DNA from: Cryobacterium roopkundense
GTDB lineage: Bacteria > Actinomycetota > Actinomycetes > Actinomycetales > Microbacteriaceae
Length of the DNA stretch: 64,000 nucleotides
Reading direction: 5' to 3'
Assembly: GCF_014200405.1 (NCBI RefSeq)
Contig: NZ_JACHBQ010000001.1
Coordinates: 2,790,001 to 2,854,000, forward strand
Below the pieces are notes generated by a model. It was not told the DNA's origin, made no database searches, and saw only the letters and a list, made by a program, of their open reading frames with translations. This document shows positions 28,544-36,525 of the stretch, one piece after another; position 1 is the stretch's first letter; the number at the start of each line of letters is the position of its first letter. A program made the translations under genes and the position numbers.

Positions 28544-28664
28544 CAGCGCAGTCGTTGAACCAGCGCAGTCGTTGAACCAGCGCAGTCGTTGAACGAGCGA
28601 ACCAGCACAGACGTTGAAACAGCACAGACGTCAAACCAGCACAGACGTCAAAAACCAGCACAGA
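28544..28664. repeat. 17-bp tandem repeat array
   Basis: Three identical units CAGCGCAGTCGTTGAAC (28544-28594) are followed by an 8-bp break and then diverged units CAGCACAGACGTTGAAA, CAGCACAGACGTCAAAC and one of 19 bp, plus a partial unit. The array lies directly after the whiB stop codon. The rest of 28414-28543 holds no gene. Confidence 0.85.
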
Positions 28665-28666
28665 GA

Positions 28667-28984
28667 TCAGGCGCGTTTTCGAAGTTTGCGGCGTTCACGT
28701 TCGGAGAGACCGCCCCAGATGCCGAAACGCTCATCGTTGGCCAGCGCGTATTCCAGGCACTGCGTGCGCACCTCGCAGGACGCACAAATCTTCTTGGCAT
28801 CGCGCGTTGATCCGCCCTTTTCCGGAAAAAACGCTTCGGGGTCGGTCTGAGCACACAAGGAATCGGTCTGCCAGGAGAGGGTGTTTCCTTCTCCCTGTTC
28901 CTGTCGAACGCCCGGAACACCCAAGCGAACAGGATCGACGAACCAGTCCTCGGGGACTCCAGAACGATAGTCAGGTATAGCCAT
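28667..28984 (-). CDS. whiB: WhiB family transcriptional regulator
   Basis: This 105-residue iron-sulfur regulator has four Cys (C44, C67, C70, C76) in the C-x22-C-x2-C-x5-C pattern, the GIWGG turn (88-92) and a basic C-terminus (ERERRKLRKRA) for DNA binding. It is probably the WhiB2/WhmD type linked to cell division, judging from size and its glycosyltransferase neighbour. The start ATG (MAIPDYRSG) has GGAG 5 nt upstream; a GTG 12 nt earlier is less likely. Promoter and palindrome are annotated upstream. Confidence 0.9.
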   Translation of the reverse strand: MAIPDYRSGVPEDWFVDPVRLGVPGVRQEQGEGNTLSWQTDSLCAQTDPEAFFPEKGGSTRDAKKICASCEVRTQCLEYALANDERFGIWGGLSERERRKLRKRA

Positions 28985-29031
28985 ATCGTCTCCCACCGAT
29001 CAGGTGACGCCCCGGTTGCGCGTCACCCCCT

Positions 29032-29049
29032 AATTACACCCGTGTAATT
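29032..29049. promoter_or_regulatory. perfect palindrome over the whiB promoter
   Basis: AATTACAC-CC-GTGTAATT is an 18-bp perfect inverted repeat (8-bp arms) that overlaps the -10 hexamer and spacer of the whiB promoter. It has the form of an operator for a dimeric regulator. The binding protein is unknown. Confidence 0.6.
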
Positions 29050-29061
29050 CGCTTTCGTCAA
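29033..29061 (-). promoter_or_regulatory. whiB promoter
   Basis: On the minus strand TTGACG (29056-29061) and TGTAAT (29033-29038) are separated by 17 bp. A start about 45 nt upstream of the whiB start codon is expected. Confidence 0.65.
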
Positions 29062-29182
29062 GTCGCGGATAGTAAACCCTCAATAGTCTCTAGAGAGTTG
29101 CGACGCGCCCAACGAATCAAAGTCGGCTATTTGGGGGGTATTGCGCAGAATTACGCACCGTCGGCCCGCACTCTGCGCGGAT

Positions 29183-30193
29183 TCAGCCCAGACGAATGAA
29201 ATCGCCACGGTCGGGTGCGGCCGCCTCGGCGGCTCCCCCTGCCTGTGATGCTGCCCAGGCGCTACGCACCATGTCGTCGAGGGTGTGCCGCATTTTCCAG
29301 TCCAGGTCACGGGCGGCGAGCGCGCCGGACGCCACGATGCGGTCGGGATCCCCGGCGCGCCGCGGCCCCAGCTCCGGCACGAAGTCGATCCCCGTCACGG
29401 TCGCGACCGTCGCCATGATCTCGCCCACCGACACCCCGTCGCCACTGCCGAGGTTGTAGACAGGCTCGATGCTCTCACCGGCTCCGAGACGCCCGGCTGC
29501 CGCCACATGGGATGCGGCCAGGTCGGCCACGTGAATGTAATCCCGCACGCAGGTTCCGTCCGCGGTCCGGTAGTCGGTGCCATTGATGCGCGGGGTGCGC
29601 CCGGCTGCGAGCGCGGCGAATACCAGGGGAAAGAGGTTGTGCGGGCTCGTGTCGCGCAGGTCGAGCGCCCCCGAACCCACCACGTTGAAGTAGCGCAGAG
29701 ACGTGTGCTTCAGGCCTGTCGCGATGCCTTGGTCGCGCAACAGCCATTCGCCGATGAGCTTGGACTCGCCGTAGGGCGATTCCGGACTCTTCGCGGTGGC
29801 CTCGGTCACCAGGTCGGTGTGCGGAGTGCCGTAGACCGCGGCGCTCGAAGAGAAAACTATCTTGTCGACACCGGCGCTCTCCATGGCAGCGAGGAGTGTC
29901 GCCGTGGCTGTCACGTTCTGCTCGTACGTGTGCAGGGGGCGCTGCACGGACACACCGGCGTACTTGAAGCCCGCCACGTGCACCACACCATCGATCTGGT
30001 GGTCGGCGAACAGGTTCAGCAACAGTTCGCCATTGAGCACGTCGCCGCGCACGAAAGGAACGTCCGCGGGCACGAACTCCGCGTGGCCGCTCGACAGATC
30101 GTCGAGAACGACCACCTTGATGCCTTCGGCCAGGAATGCGCGCACAACGTGTGAGCCGATGTATCCTGCGCCACCGGTGACCAACCAAGCCAT
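29183..30193 (-). CDS. galE: UDP-glucose 4-epimerase
   Basis: This 336-residue extended SDR interconverts UDP-glucose and UDP-galactose. It has the Rossmann motif TGGAGYIG (6-13), VVHVAGFKYAGVSVQRPL, the catalytic Ser in FSSSAAVYG, Tyr-Lys in YGESK, the substrate-binding LRYFNVVG, and RDYIHVADLA. It supplies UDP-galactose for envelope glycans. The C-terminal tail (about 15 residues) is Ala-rich. It is monocistronic, downstream of a small membrane protein gene transcribed the same way. Confidence 0.93.
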   Translation of the reverse strand: MAWLVTGGAGYIGSHVVRAFLAEGIKVVVLDDLSSGHAEFVPADVPFVRGDVLNGELLLNLFADHQIDGVVHVAGFKYAGVSVQRPLHTYEQNVTATATLLAAMESAGVDKIVFSSSAAVYGTPHTDLVTEATAKSPESPYGESKLIGEWLLRDQGIATGLKHTSLRYFNVVGSGALDLRDTSPHNLFPLVFAALAAGRTPRINGTDYRTADGTCVRDYIHVADLAASHVAAAGRLGAGESIEPVYNLGSGDGVSVGEIMATVATVTGIDFVPELGPRRAGDPDRIVASGALAARDLDWKMRHTLDDMVRSAWAASQAGGAAEAAAPDRGDFIRLG

Positions 30194-30373
30194 GTGTCTT
30201 CCCTCGCCGTGCGTCGTCGTACCGTGTCGGTGCTGCGCTGAGCCCGCTGCGCCCGTTCAGACTATCGGCCCGCTCCACGAAAGCTGGCTGCGGGGTCGCA
30301 CCGACACCTCCAGGCAACGAACCACCCACCCTCGCGGCACGGACCAGGGCGGAGGGGATGCGGGTGCGACGAT

Positions 30374-30535
30374 TCAGCGGATGCGCGGCGCGGCGTCGGG
30401 CATCCGCTCTGCGCGGCGGTTGCGGCTGGCGATCTCGGGGCGACCGTAACCGTCGGTGGCGAGTCGAACGACCGTGGCGAGTAGTGCCCAGAGCGCCAGG
30501 GCTGCGAGCGTGAGGAAAACAAGTGTTGTGGTCAT
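30374..30535 (-). CDS. 53-residue small membrane protein
   Basis: The minus-strand frame begins MTTTLVFLTLAALALWALLA, a single hydrophobic helix, then a basic tail (RPEIASRNRRAERMPDAAP) and a stop. Similar tiny proteins next to AraC/GlxA-type genes occur in other Actinobacteria, from memory. It is divergent from the regulator and shares its upstream repeats. No strong ribosome-binding site is visible. Function is unknown. Confidence 0.6.
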   Translation of the reverse strand: MTTTLVFLTLAALALWALLATVVRLATDGYGRPEIASRNRRAERMPDAAPRIR

Positions 30536-30554
30536 GGCAGAAACTCTACGTATT

Positions 30555-30609
30555 GTGATTTACTGCCACGAGTAGCAGTATTGCCAGTAATCATCACATT
30601 TCTGCCACT
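30555..30609. promoter_or_regulatory. candidate operator between small membrane gene and regulator
   Basis: An inverted repeat TACTGC-N8-GCAGTA (30563-30568, 30577-30582) sits among four TGCCA motifs (complement at 30536-30540; 30566-30570; 30584-30588; 30605-30609). The divergent genes would both be covered. Autoregulation by the GlxA-type protein is a guess. Confidence 0.4.
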
Positions 30610-30640
30610 CTTGACACCCCTCATTCGCCACAGGAGAGAG

Positions 30641-31606
30641 ATGCTCCACAAAGTCGTCTGCGTGGCCCTGCCGGGCCTCGCTCCCTTTGAATTCGGCGTG
30701 ATCTGCGAGGTGTTCGGTATCGACCGCACGGACCAGGGCGGCCCCACCTTCGACTTTCACGTGGTCGCCGAGACGCCCGGGCCTATCCGCACGAAGATCG
30801 GTTTCGACGTCGTCGTGCACGACGATCTTTCCGCCGCGGCCGACGCCGACCTGATCGCCATCCCCGGCTACGAAGCCGGCACCGAGGTTTCGCAGGCCGT
30901 GCTCCAGCTGATCCGCGACGCGGAGGCCCGCGGCGCCTGGGTGCTGAGCGTCTGCAGCGGCGCCTTCGCCCTCGCGGCGGCGGGCATTCTCAACGGCCGA
31001 CGCAGCACCACGCATTGGATGTACACGGATGCTCTCGCAGCGAGCTACCCACGAACAACCGTCGACCCCGATGTGCTCTTCGTCGACGACCGACGGGTGG
31101 TCACCGGGGCCGGCACGGCTGCCGGCATCGACGCGGCATTGCACATCGTTCGCAAGGAGCACGGGGCGGCCGCCGCGAACATCATCGCCCGTCGTATGGT
31201 CGTGCCCCCGCAGCGCGGCGGCGGCCAGTCCCAGTACATCGACGCACCGGTCACCGAGAGCCAGAGCGACTCCTTCGCTGCCATCACCGAGTGGATGCTG
31301 CGCCACCTCGACGAGAGCCTCACCGTCGACCAGCTCGCGCACCGCTCCCTGATGTCACCGCGCACTTTCGCGCGGCGGTTTCGTGCCGACATCGGCGCCA
31401 CTCCAGCCGCGTGGCTGAACCGCCAACGCCTGATGCGCGCGCAAGAGCTGCTCGAGCAGACCTCGAACACTATCGAGCAGATCGCCGGGGACACCGGCTT
31501 CGGCGGCGCGGCCGTGATGCGGCACCACTTCGTGAAGGTGCTGCAGACCACCCCGGCCGCCTACCGCCGCGCGTTCGGCACCCGGCGCGCGCCGCAGCAT
31601 CCGTAG
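30641..31606 (+). CDS. GlxA-type AraC-family transcriptional regulator
   Basis: In this 321-residue protein, the N-terminal DJ-1/PfpI-like amidotransferase-fold domain spans about 1-185, with the family's Cys in VLSVCSGAFALAAAG. The C-terminal AraC HTH domain spans about 215-315 (SLTVDQLAHRSLMSPRTFAR; IEQIAGDTGFGGAAVMRHHF). Members respond to small ligands and often activate neighbouring catabolic genes. The start ATG is preceded by GGAGAG. It is followed by the dispersed palindromic repeat. Confidence 0.9.
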   Translation: MLHKVVCVALPGLAPFEFGVICEVFGIDRTDQGGPTFDFHVVAETPGPIRTKIGFDVVVHDDLSAAADADLIAIPGYEAGTEVSQAVLQLIRDAEARGAWVLSVCSGAFALAAAGILNGRRSTTHWMYTDALAASYPRTTVDPDVLFVDDRRVVTGAGTAAGIDAALHIVRKEHGAAAANIIARRMVVPPQRGGGQSQYIDAPVTESQSDSFAAITEWMLRHLDESLTVDQLAHRSLMSPRTFARRFRADIGATPAAWLNRQRLMRAQELLEQTSNTIEQIAGDTGFGGAAVMRHHFVKVLQTTPAAYRRAFGTRRAPQHP

Positions 31607-31623
31607 CTCCTGAAGAGCCCCTC

Positions 31624-31790
31624 ACCTGGTCTCGATCGCTCGTGCCTCGCGCCTCGACCGGCGGGCACCCCGTTGGTCGAGGCGCGACGAAGGAGCGATC
31701 GAGACCCCGCTGGCCACCCCGGCGGGCACCCCGCTGGTCGAGGCGCGACGAAGGAGCGATCGAGACCCCGCTGGCCAAAGCTCAAACGCG
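31624..31790. repeat. palindromic intergenic repeat cluster (copy 3)
   Basis: GGTCTCGATCGCTCGTGCCT (31626 on) opens the cluster and leads to CCTCGACCGGCGGGC. It is followed by two direct copies of TGGTCGAGGCGCGACGAAGG, each running on to AGCGATCGAGACC, with GCGGGCACCCCG between. The whole can fold as long hairpins. It separates the regulator from manA (convergent) and may also end transcription. Confidence 0.8.
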
Positions 31791-31809
31791 GGATCGCCTC
31801 TGAAGAGGG

Positions 31810-33159
31810 TCAGGCGCCGGTCGTGGCCAGAAACACCTCGCCGGCACCCGCGAACGTGAGCGTGCCCTCGTCGGGCGTCACGTACACCGACTGCCCGCGC
31901 TTGAGTGAAACGGATGCCCCGGCGCCCGCCACGAGAAACCCACCGGCCGTGCAAATAGCGATTCCAGGGCCCGTGAGCGTGAACTGGCGCATCGGAACCG
32001 AAGCACTGACGGTGCCCGCGCCGACGACCGGCGTGGAAGCCGACGCCTCGATGTGCACGAGCTGAAAGTCCGGCACGTCGGGACTGAACACCGACACTCC
32101 AGGGGATTCCACGATCGGCACCAGGTACGGCGGTGGTACGGGAGTGAAGTCGAGCACCGCGAGCAGCTCATCGATGTCGATGTGCTTCGGGGTGAGGCCG
32201 CCGCGCAGCACGTTGTCCGAGGCCGCCATCACCTCCACGCCGAGCCCGGAGAGGTAGGCGTGGATGTTGCCGGCCGGTAGATAGAGCGCCTCGCCGCGCT
32301 TGAGCGACACCCGGTTCACGAGCAGCGCGATCACAATGCCGGGGTCGCCCGGATAGTCTCGTGCAAGCAATTGCACCGTGGCCAGCTCACGCGCGAACGT
32401 GATCACCGCGCCGCCCTCGGCGAGGAACACAGCGTAGTCGGCGAGCGCCACGACACGTTCCACGAGCCATTTCACCTCGCCAGAATCGCCGCCGCGCCCG
32501 TCGCGCAGCAGCCAGTCCACTGTTTCGCGCACGGCATCGGGGCCCACCAGCCGCGCCTCCAGCGCGTCGAGGGCGCCGGGCTGCGGGTCGTCGGTGGCGG
32601 TGTCGAGGGCGCGCAGCTCCTCGATGATGCGCCGCACCTCGCCGAGGTCGCGGAAACCGCTGAGAGCCTCGAAGGTCTCGCTCAGCGCGAAGATCACTTC
32701 AGGTTTGTGGAACGGGTCGCGGTAGTTGCGGTTGCCGGCGCCCACGGGCACATCGGAGGAGTTCTCGAGTTCGAACCCGGCGAGCGCGCGCTCCGGCGTG
32801 GGGTGTGCCTGCAGCGACAGCGGCCGATCGGCGGCGAGGATCTTGAGCAGGAACGGAAGTCGCGGAGAGCCAACGGTCTCCCCCGCGCGTCCGGCAACCG
32901 GCGCGGATCCGCCGACCTTCTGCCCACCCACCAGGGCGGCACCGAGGGCCGTCTCGGGCGCCGCGGCGATCCACTCGGCGAGGTTTGTGGCGCCGCCGAC
33001 CTGCTCGGGGTTCTCGATCACCGAGGGGGAGCCGGCGTGTGCGCCGAGCCAGAGTTCGGCCTCGGCAGAACCCGACGCCGCGTGACCCAGCAGGTCGGCG
33101 ATCGCGGTGGCCGATCCCCAGGCGTAATCCCGAGGTGTATTGGTGATGCCCACAAACAT
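31810..33159 (-). CDS. manA: mannose-6-phosphate isomerase, class I
   Basis: This 449-residue zinc enzyme interconverts fructose-6-phosphate and mannose-6-phosphate, feeding GDP-mannose for gmd/fcl and mannosyltransferases. Zinc ligands are in SLQAHPTPE, HKPEVIFAL and YLPAGNIHAYLSG. The active-site region GLEVMAASDNVLRGGLTPKH is family-typical with small changes (GVEVMAASDNVLRGGLT). The start ATG (MFVGITNTPRDYAWG) has GGGAAAGAG upstream. A longer upstream extension is not conserved. Confidence 0.92.
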   Translation of the reverse strand: MFVGITNTPRDYAWGSATAIADLLGHAASGSAEAELWLGAHAGSPSVIENPEQVGGATNLAEWIAAAPETALGAALVGGQKVGGSAPVAGRAGETVGSPRLPFLLKILAADRPLSLQAHPTPERALAGFELENSSDVPVGAGNRNYRDPFHKPEVIFALSETFEALSGFRDLGEVRRIIEELRALDTATDDPQPGALDALEARLVGPDAVRETVDWLLRDGRGGDSGEVKWLVERVVALADYAVFLAEGGAVITFARELATVQLLARDYPGDPGIVIALLVNRVSLKRGEALYLPAGNIHAYLSGLGVEVMAASDNVLRGGLTPKHIDIDELLAVLDFTPVPPPYLVPIVESPGVSVFSPDVPDFQLVHIEASASTPVVGAGTVSASVPMRQFTLTGPGIAICTAGGFLVAGAGASVSLKRGQSVYVTPDEGTLTFAGAGEVFLATTGA

Positions 33160-33280
33160 GGCTGACTCTTTCCCTCGGCGTTTAGACCAAACTACCAACC
33201 GGCTTGGGTACGGTTGGCCCCCTACCTAGGCTGGCAGATACCCTGCGATTCCGCAGGCACCCCTTGCGAAGGAGCAAGCA

Positions 33281-34459
33281 ATGACCTTTGAGCACCTCAC
33301 GAGCGACTTCTACGGCTACCAGAATCTGCTGACCGACCGGGAAAAGAATGCGCTCACCGAGTTACGCGAGTACCTCGACGCCGAGGTGCGACCGATCGTG
33401 AACGGATGCTGGGAGCGCGCGGAATTCCCGCACCAGGTCATCAAGCCGCTCGCGAAGCTCGGCATGTACTCATACTCCTGGCCGGAGACCGCGCCGTTTA
33501 CGAACTCGGCTGTGTTCCGCGGATTCGTGGCGCTCGAGCTGTCGCGAGTGGACGCATCCGTCGCCACCTTCGCCGGCGTGCAGAACGGACTCGTGGCCGG
33601 CAGCATCTCGGCCTGCGGGTCGGCAGAGCAGCGCGCCGAGTGGCTGCCGAAGATCGCCTCTGGTGACGTGGTGGGCGCCTTCGGCCTCACCGAGCCCCTC
33701 TCGGGCAGCGACGCGGCCCGAGGCCTGCAGACCACGGCCCGCCGCGACGGCGACACCTGGGTGCTCAACGGCGCCAAGCGCTGGATCGGTAACGGCACGT
33801 TCAGCGACATCACCATCATCTGGGCGCGCGACGTGGCCGACGAGCAGGTGAAGGGCTTCATCGTGCCCACCGACACCGAGGGGTACACGGCCACGAAGAT
33901 CGAGGGCAAGATCAGCCTGCGCACCGTGCAGAACGCCGACATCGTGCTCGAAAACGTGGTCGTGCCCGAAACCCTGCGACTGCAGGAGGCCAACTCATTC
34001 AAGGACACCGCCAAGGTGTTGCGCCTCACCCGCGCCGAGGTCTCCTGGTCTGCCGTGGGCAACGCCGTGGGCGCCTACGACGCGGCCGTGGCGTATTCCA
34101 AGACGCGGATGCAATTCGGCAAGCCGATCGGCGGCCACCAGATGGTGCAGGACCTGCTCGTGAAAAGCCTCGGAAACATCACCGCGAGCCTCGGCATGGT
34201 GGTGCGGGTGTCGCAGATGCTCGACGAGGGCACCCAGCGCGACGAGCACTCCGCCCTCGCCAAGACGTATACCACCAGCCGCATGCGCGAGAGCGTGGCC
34301 TGGTGCCGCGAACTGTTCGGTGGGAACGGCATCGTACTGGAGTACGACGTGGCGCGTCATTTCGCCGACGCGGAGGCCATCTACTCCTACGAGGGCACCC
34401 AGGAGATGAATACTCTCATCGTGGGCCGCTCGATCACCGGCCAGGCCGCCTTCATCTGA
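33281..34459 (+). CDS. acyl-CoA dehydrogenase (glutaryl-CoA dehydrogenase-like)
   Basis: This is a 392-residue flavoprotein. It has [18 protein letters not shown] and [15 protein letters not shown] for FAD and substrate contacts, and the catalytic Glu in [18 protein letters not shown], which closely follows the glutaryl-CoA dehydrogenase pattern. It would oxidise an acyl-CoA, passing electrons to ETF. The start ATG has GAAGGAG upstream. It is divergent from manA and followed, after 92 bp, by an FAD oxidoreductase. Confidence 0.88.
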   Translation: MTFEHLTSDFYGYQNLLTDREKNALTELREYLDAEVRPIVNGCWERAEFPHQVIKPLAKLGMYSYSWPETAPFTNSAVFRGFVALELSRVDASVATFAGVQNGLVAGSISACGSAEQRAEWLPKIASGDVVGAFGLTEPLSGSDAARGLQTTARRDGDTWVLNGAKRWIGNGTFSDITIIWARDVADEQVKGFIVPTDTEGYTATKIEGKISLRTVQNADIVLENVVVPETLRLQEANSFKDTAKVLRLTRAEVSWSAVGNAVGAYDAAVAYSKTRMQFGKPIGGHQMVQDLLVKSLGNITASLGMVVRVSQMLDEGTQRDEHSALAKTYTTSRMRESVAWCRELFGGNGIVLEYDVARHFADAEAIYSYEGTQEMNTLIVGRSITGQAAFI

Positions 34460-34551
34460 CCCGGCCGGTAAAGGCCGGGCTCACGAGGTCTCCACCGGCG
34501 ATTGTGCGGCCGGCTTGCAGCAGCGGATGCGAAGGCGCTACCGTCTCGGGT

Positions 34552-36042
34552 ATGGCAACACGTGGGCAGGCGCACCCGGTGAACGACGCAGACCTCGACG
34601 CTATCGTCGTCGGCTCCGGCCCCAACGGGCTGGCCGCCGCCGTCACCCTGGCCAGGGCCGGGCTCAGCGTGCGCGTGTACGAGAAGAACTCCCTCATCGG
34701 CGGCGGCGCGAGCACGGCCGAGCTCACCCTGCCGGGGTTCCGGCACGACGTCGGCTCCGCCGTGCACCCGATGGCCCTCGCCTCGGAATTCTTCCAGCGC
34801 TTCGGCCTGAAGGAGCGGATCGACCTGGTCGTGCCCGACATCTCCTACGGGCATCCGCTGCCGAACGGGGAGGCCGCCATCGCCTACCGCGATCTCGAGC
34901 GCACCGCGGCGGGTCTCGGCGTGGACGGGCTGGAGTGGCTGCGGCTGTTCCGTCCCCTGGTTCGCCACGTGGACGAGGTGTCGGCGCTCATCGGCAACCA
35001 GTTGCTGCGGGTGCCGCGGCATCCGCTTACCGTGGGCCGGTTCGGCCTGCGCGTTCTCGAGCAGGGCACCCCGTTCTGGAACCTGCGCTTTCGCGAGCAG
35101 AACGCGCCCGCCCTGCTCACCGGCGCGTACGCGCACGCCATCCGCTCCCTGCCGAGCCTGTCCACGGCCGGTGCCGGGCTCGTGCTCGCCACGCACGCGC
35201 ATGTGCGAGGCTGGCCCATCCCGATCGGCGGCAGCAGCGCCATCGTGGGCGCGCTCGTGGACGACCTGCTCGCGCACGGCGGCGAGATATACCCCGACAC
35301 GCATATTCGGCGTCTGAGCGACCTGCCGAAGGCCCGAATCGTGCTGCTCGACGTGACCCCTCGCGCCCTGATCGAGCTCGCCGATGGTGCCCTGCCCACG
35401 GCGTACGCCAGAAGCCTCGCCCGGTTTCGTTACGGCAACGGCGTGGCCAAGGTTGATTTCGCCCTCTCCGGCCCTGTGCCGTGGAGCGCGGAGTCACTGC
35501 GACACGCTCCCACCGTGCACGTGGGCGGCACGCGGGCGCAGATCGCCCGGGCCGAGAACAGTGTGGCGCGCGGCAAGCACGCCGCCGAGCCGTACGTACT
35601 CGTCTCACAGCCGAGCATCGTCGACCCCACGCGTGCGCCGGCCGGCCAGCACGCCCTCTGGGCGTACACGCACGTTCCGCGCGGCTCCGACAACGACCAG
35701 ACCGAGCCCATCACCCGGCAGATCGAGCGCTACGCGCCGGGCTTCCGCGACGTGATCCTCGCGTCGGCCAGCCGCACCGCGCGCGACATGGCCGCCTACA
35801 ACCCGAACCACATCGGCGGCGACATCGCGGCCGGAGACGTGTCGATGCCCCAGCTGATCGCCCGCCCCGTGCTCTCGACCAACCCGTGGCGCACGCCGCT
35901 GCCGGGCGTGTACCTCTGCTCCTCATCCACGCCGCCGGGCCCCGGCGTGCACGGCCTGGCGGGCTACCGCGCCGCGCTCAGCGCCCTCCGCCATGAGTAC
36001 GACATTCGCGAACCCCCCGAGCTTTCCCCCACCCGCAGCTGA
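34552..36042 (+). CDS. phytoene-desaturase-like NAD/FAD-dependent oxidoreductase
   Basis: A 496-residue flavoprotein. The N-terminal FAD dinucleotide motif is [22 protein letters not shown], and the C-terminal FAD segment is [20 protein letters not shown]. The family includes carotenoid desaturases, but this subgroup is a general oxidoreductase with no known substrate; no carotenoid gene is near. The start ATG (MATRGQ) was chosen because the longer frame runs back into the previous gene. The following SRPBCC gene starts 13 bp beyond its stop. Confidence 0.85.
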   Translation: MATRGQAHPVNDADLDAIVVGSGPNGLAAAVTLARAGLSVRVYEKNSLIGGGASTAELTLPGFRHDVGSAVHPMALASEFFQRFGLKERIDLVVPDISYGHPLPNGEAAIAYRDLERTAAGLGVDGLEWLRLFRPLVRHVDEVSALIGNQLLRVPRHPLTVGRFGLRVLEQGTPFWNLRFREQNAPALLTGAYAHAIRSLPSLSTAGAGLVLATHAHVRGWPIPIGGSSAIVGALVDDLLAHGGEIYPDTHIRRLSDLPKARIVLLDVTPRALIELADGALPTAYARSLARFRYGNGVAKVDFALSGPVPWSAESLRHAPTVHVGGTRAQIARAENSVARGKHAAEPYVLVSQPSIVDPTRAPAGQHALWAYTHVPRGSDNDQTEPITRQIERYAPGFRDVILASASRTARDMAAYNPNHIGGDIAAGDVSMPQLIARPVLSTNPWRTPLPGVYLCSSSTPPGPGVHGLAGYRAALSALRHEYDIREPPELSPTRS

Positions 36043-36055
36043 GAAGGGCACTCCC

Positions 36056-36490
36056 GTGGCCGTCAACTACCGCTTTGTCGCCTGCACCCCCGACGACGTG
36101 TTCGCCGTGCTCGCCAACGGCTGGCTCTACCCGAGCTGGGTGGTGGGCGCCTCCCGCATGCGCGGCGTCGACGAGGCGTGGCCAGCCCCCGGCAGCGCCC
36201 TGCACCATTCGGTGGGCGTCTGGCCCCTGCTGATCGACGACTCCACCTCCATTCTGGAGTGGGATCCGCCCCGGCATGCCCTGCTGAAGGCCCGCGGCTG
36301 GCCGCTTGGCGAGGCCACCGTGGCCGTCGATGTGCAGCAACGCGACAACGGATGCGTCATCCGCCTCCTCGAGGTGGGCACCGCCGGTCCCGCGCGGCTG
36401 GTGCCGCGCCTGATCACCGACCCTGCCCTGCGCATCCGCAATGTGGAGACCCTGCAGCGCCTCGCCTACCTCGCCGAGGGCCGCGCCTGA
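36056..36490 (+). CDS. SRPBCC (START-like) family protein
   Basis: A 144-residue protein of the polyketide-cyclase/START fold, with the usual NYRFVACTPDDVFAVLANG, WPLLIDDSTSILEWDPP and the C-terminal helix. It probably binds a hydrophobic ligand. I prefer the GTG start at 36056, which AGAAGGG precedes by 7 nt; an upstream ATG at 35993 would overlap the oxidoreductase by 50 bp and lacks a site. It is coupled to the FAD oxidoreductase and may share a lipid-like substrate with it. Confidence 0.75.
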   Translation: MAVNYRFVACTPDDVFAVLANGWLYPSWVVGASRMRGVDEAWPAPGSALHHSVGVWPLLIDDSTSILEWDPPRHALLKARGWPLGEATVAVDVQQRDNGCVIRLLEVGTAGPARLVPRLITDPALRIRNVETLQRLAYLAEGRA

Positions 36491-36525
36491 CAGCCGCGCC
36501 CGCACGGCCCGGTAACGTTAGGGTC

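Noticed and set aside
28544..28664. CRISPR-like array
   Set aside because: Units are contiguous 17-bp copies without spacers; a minisatellite.
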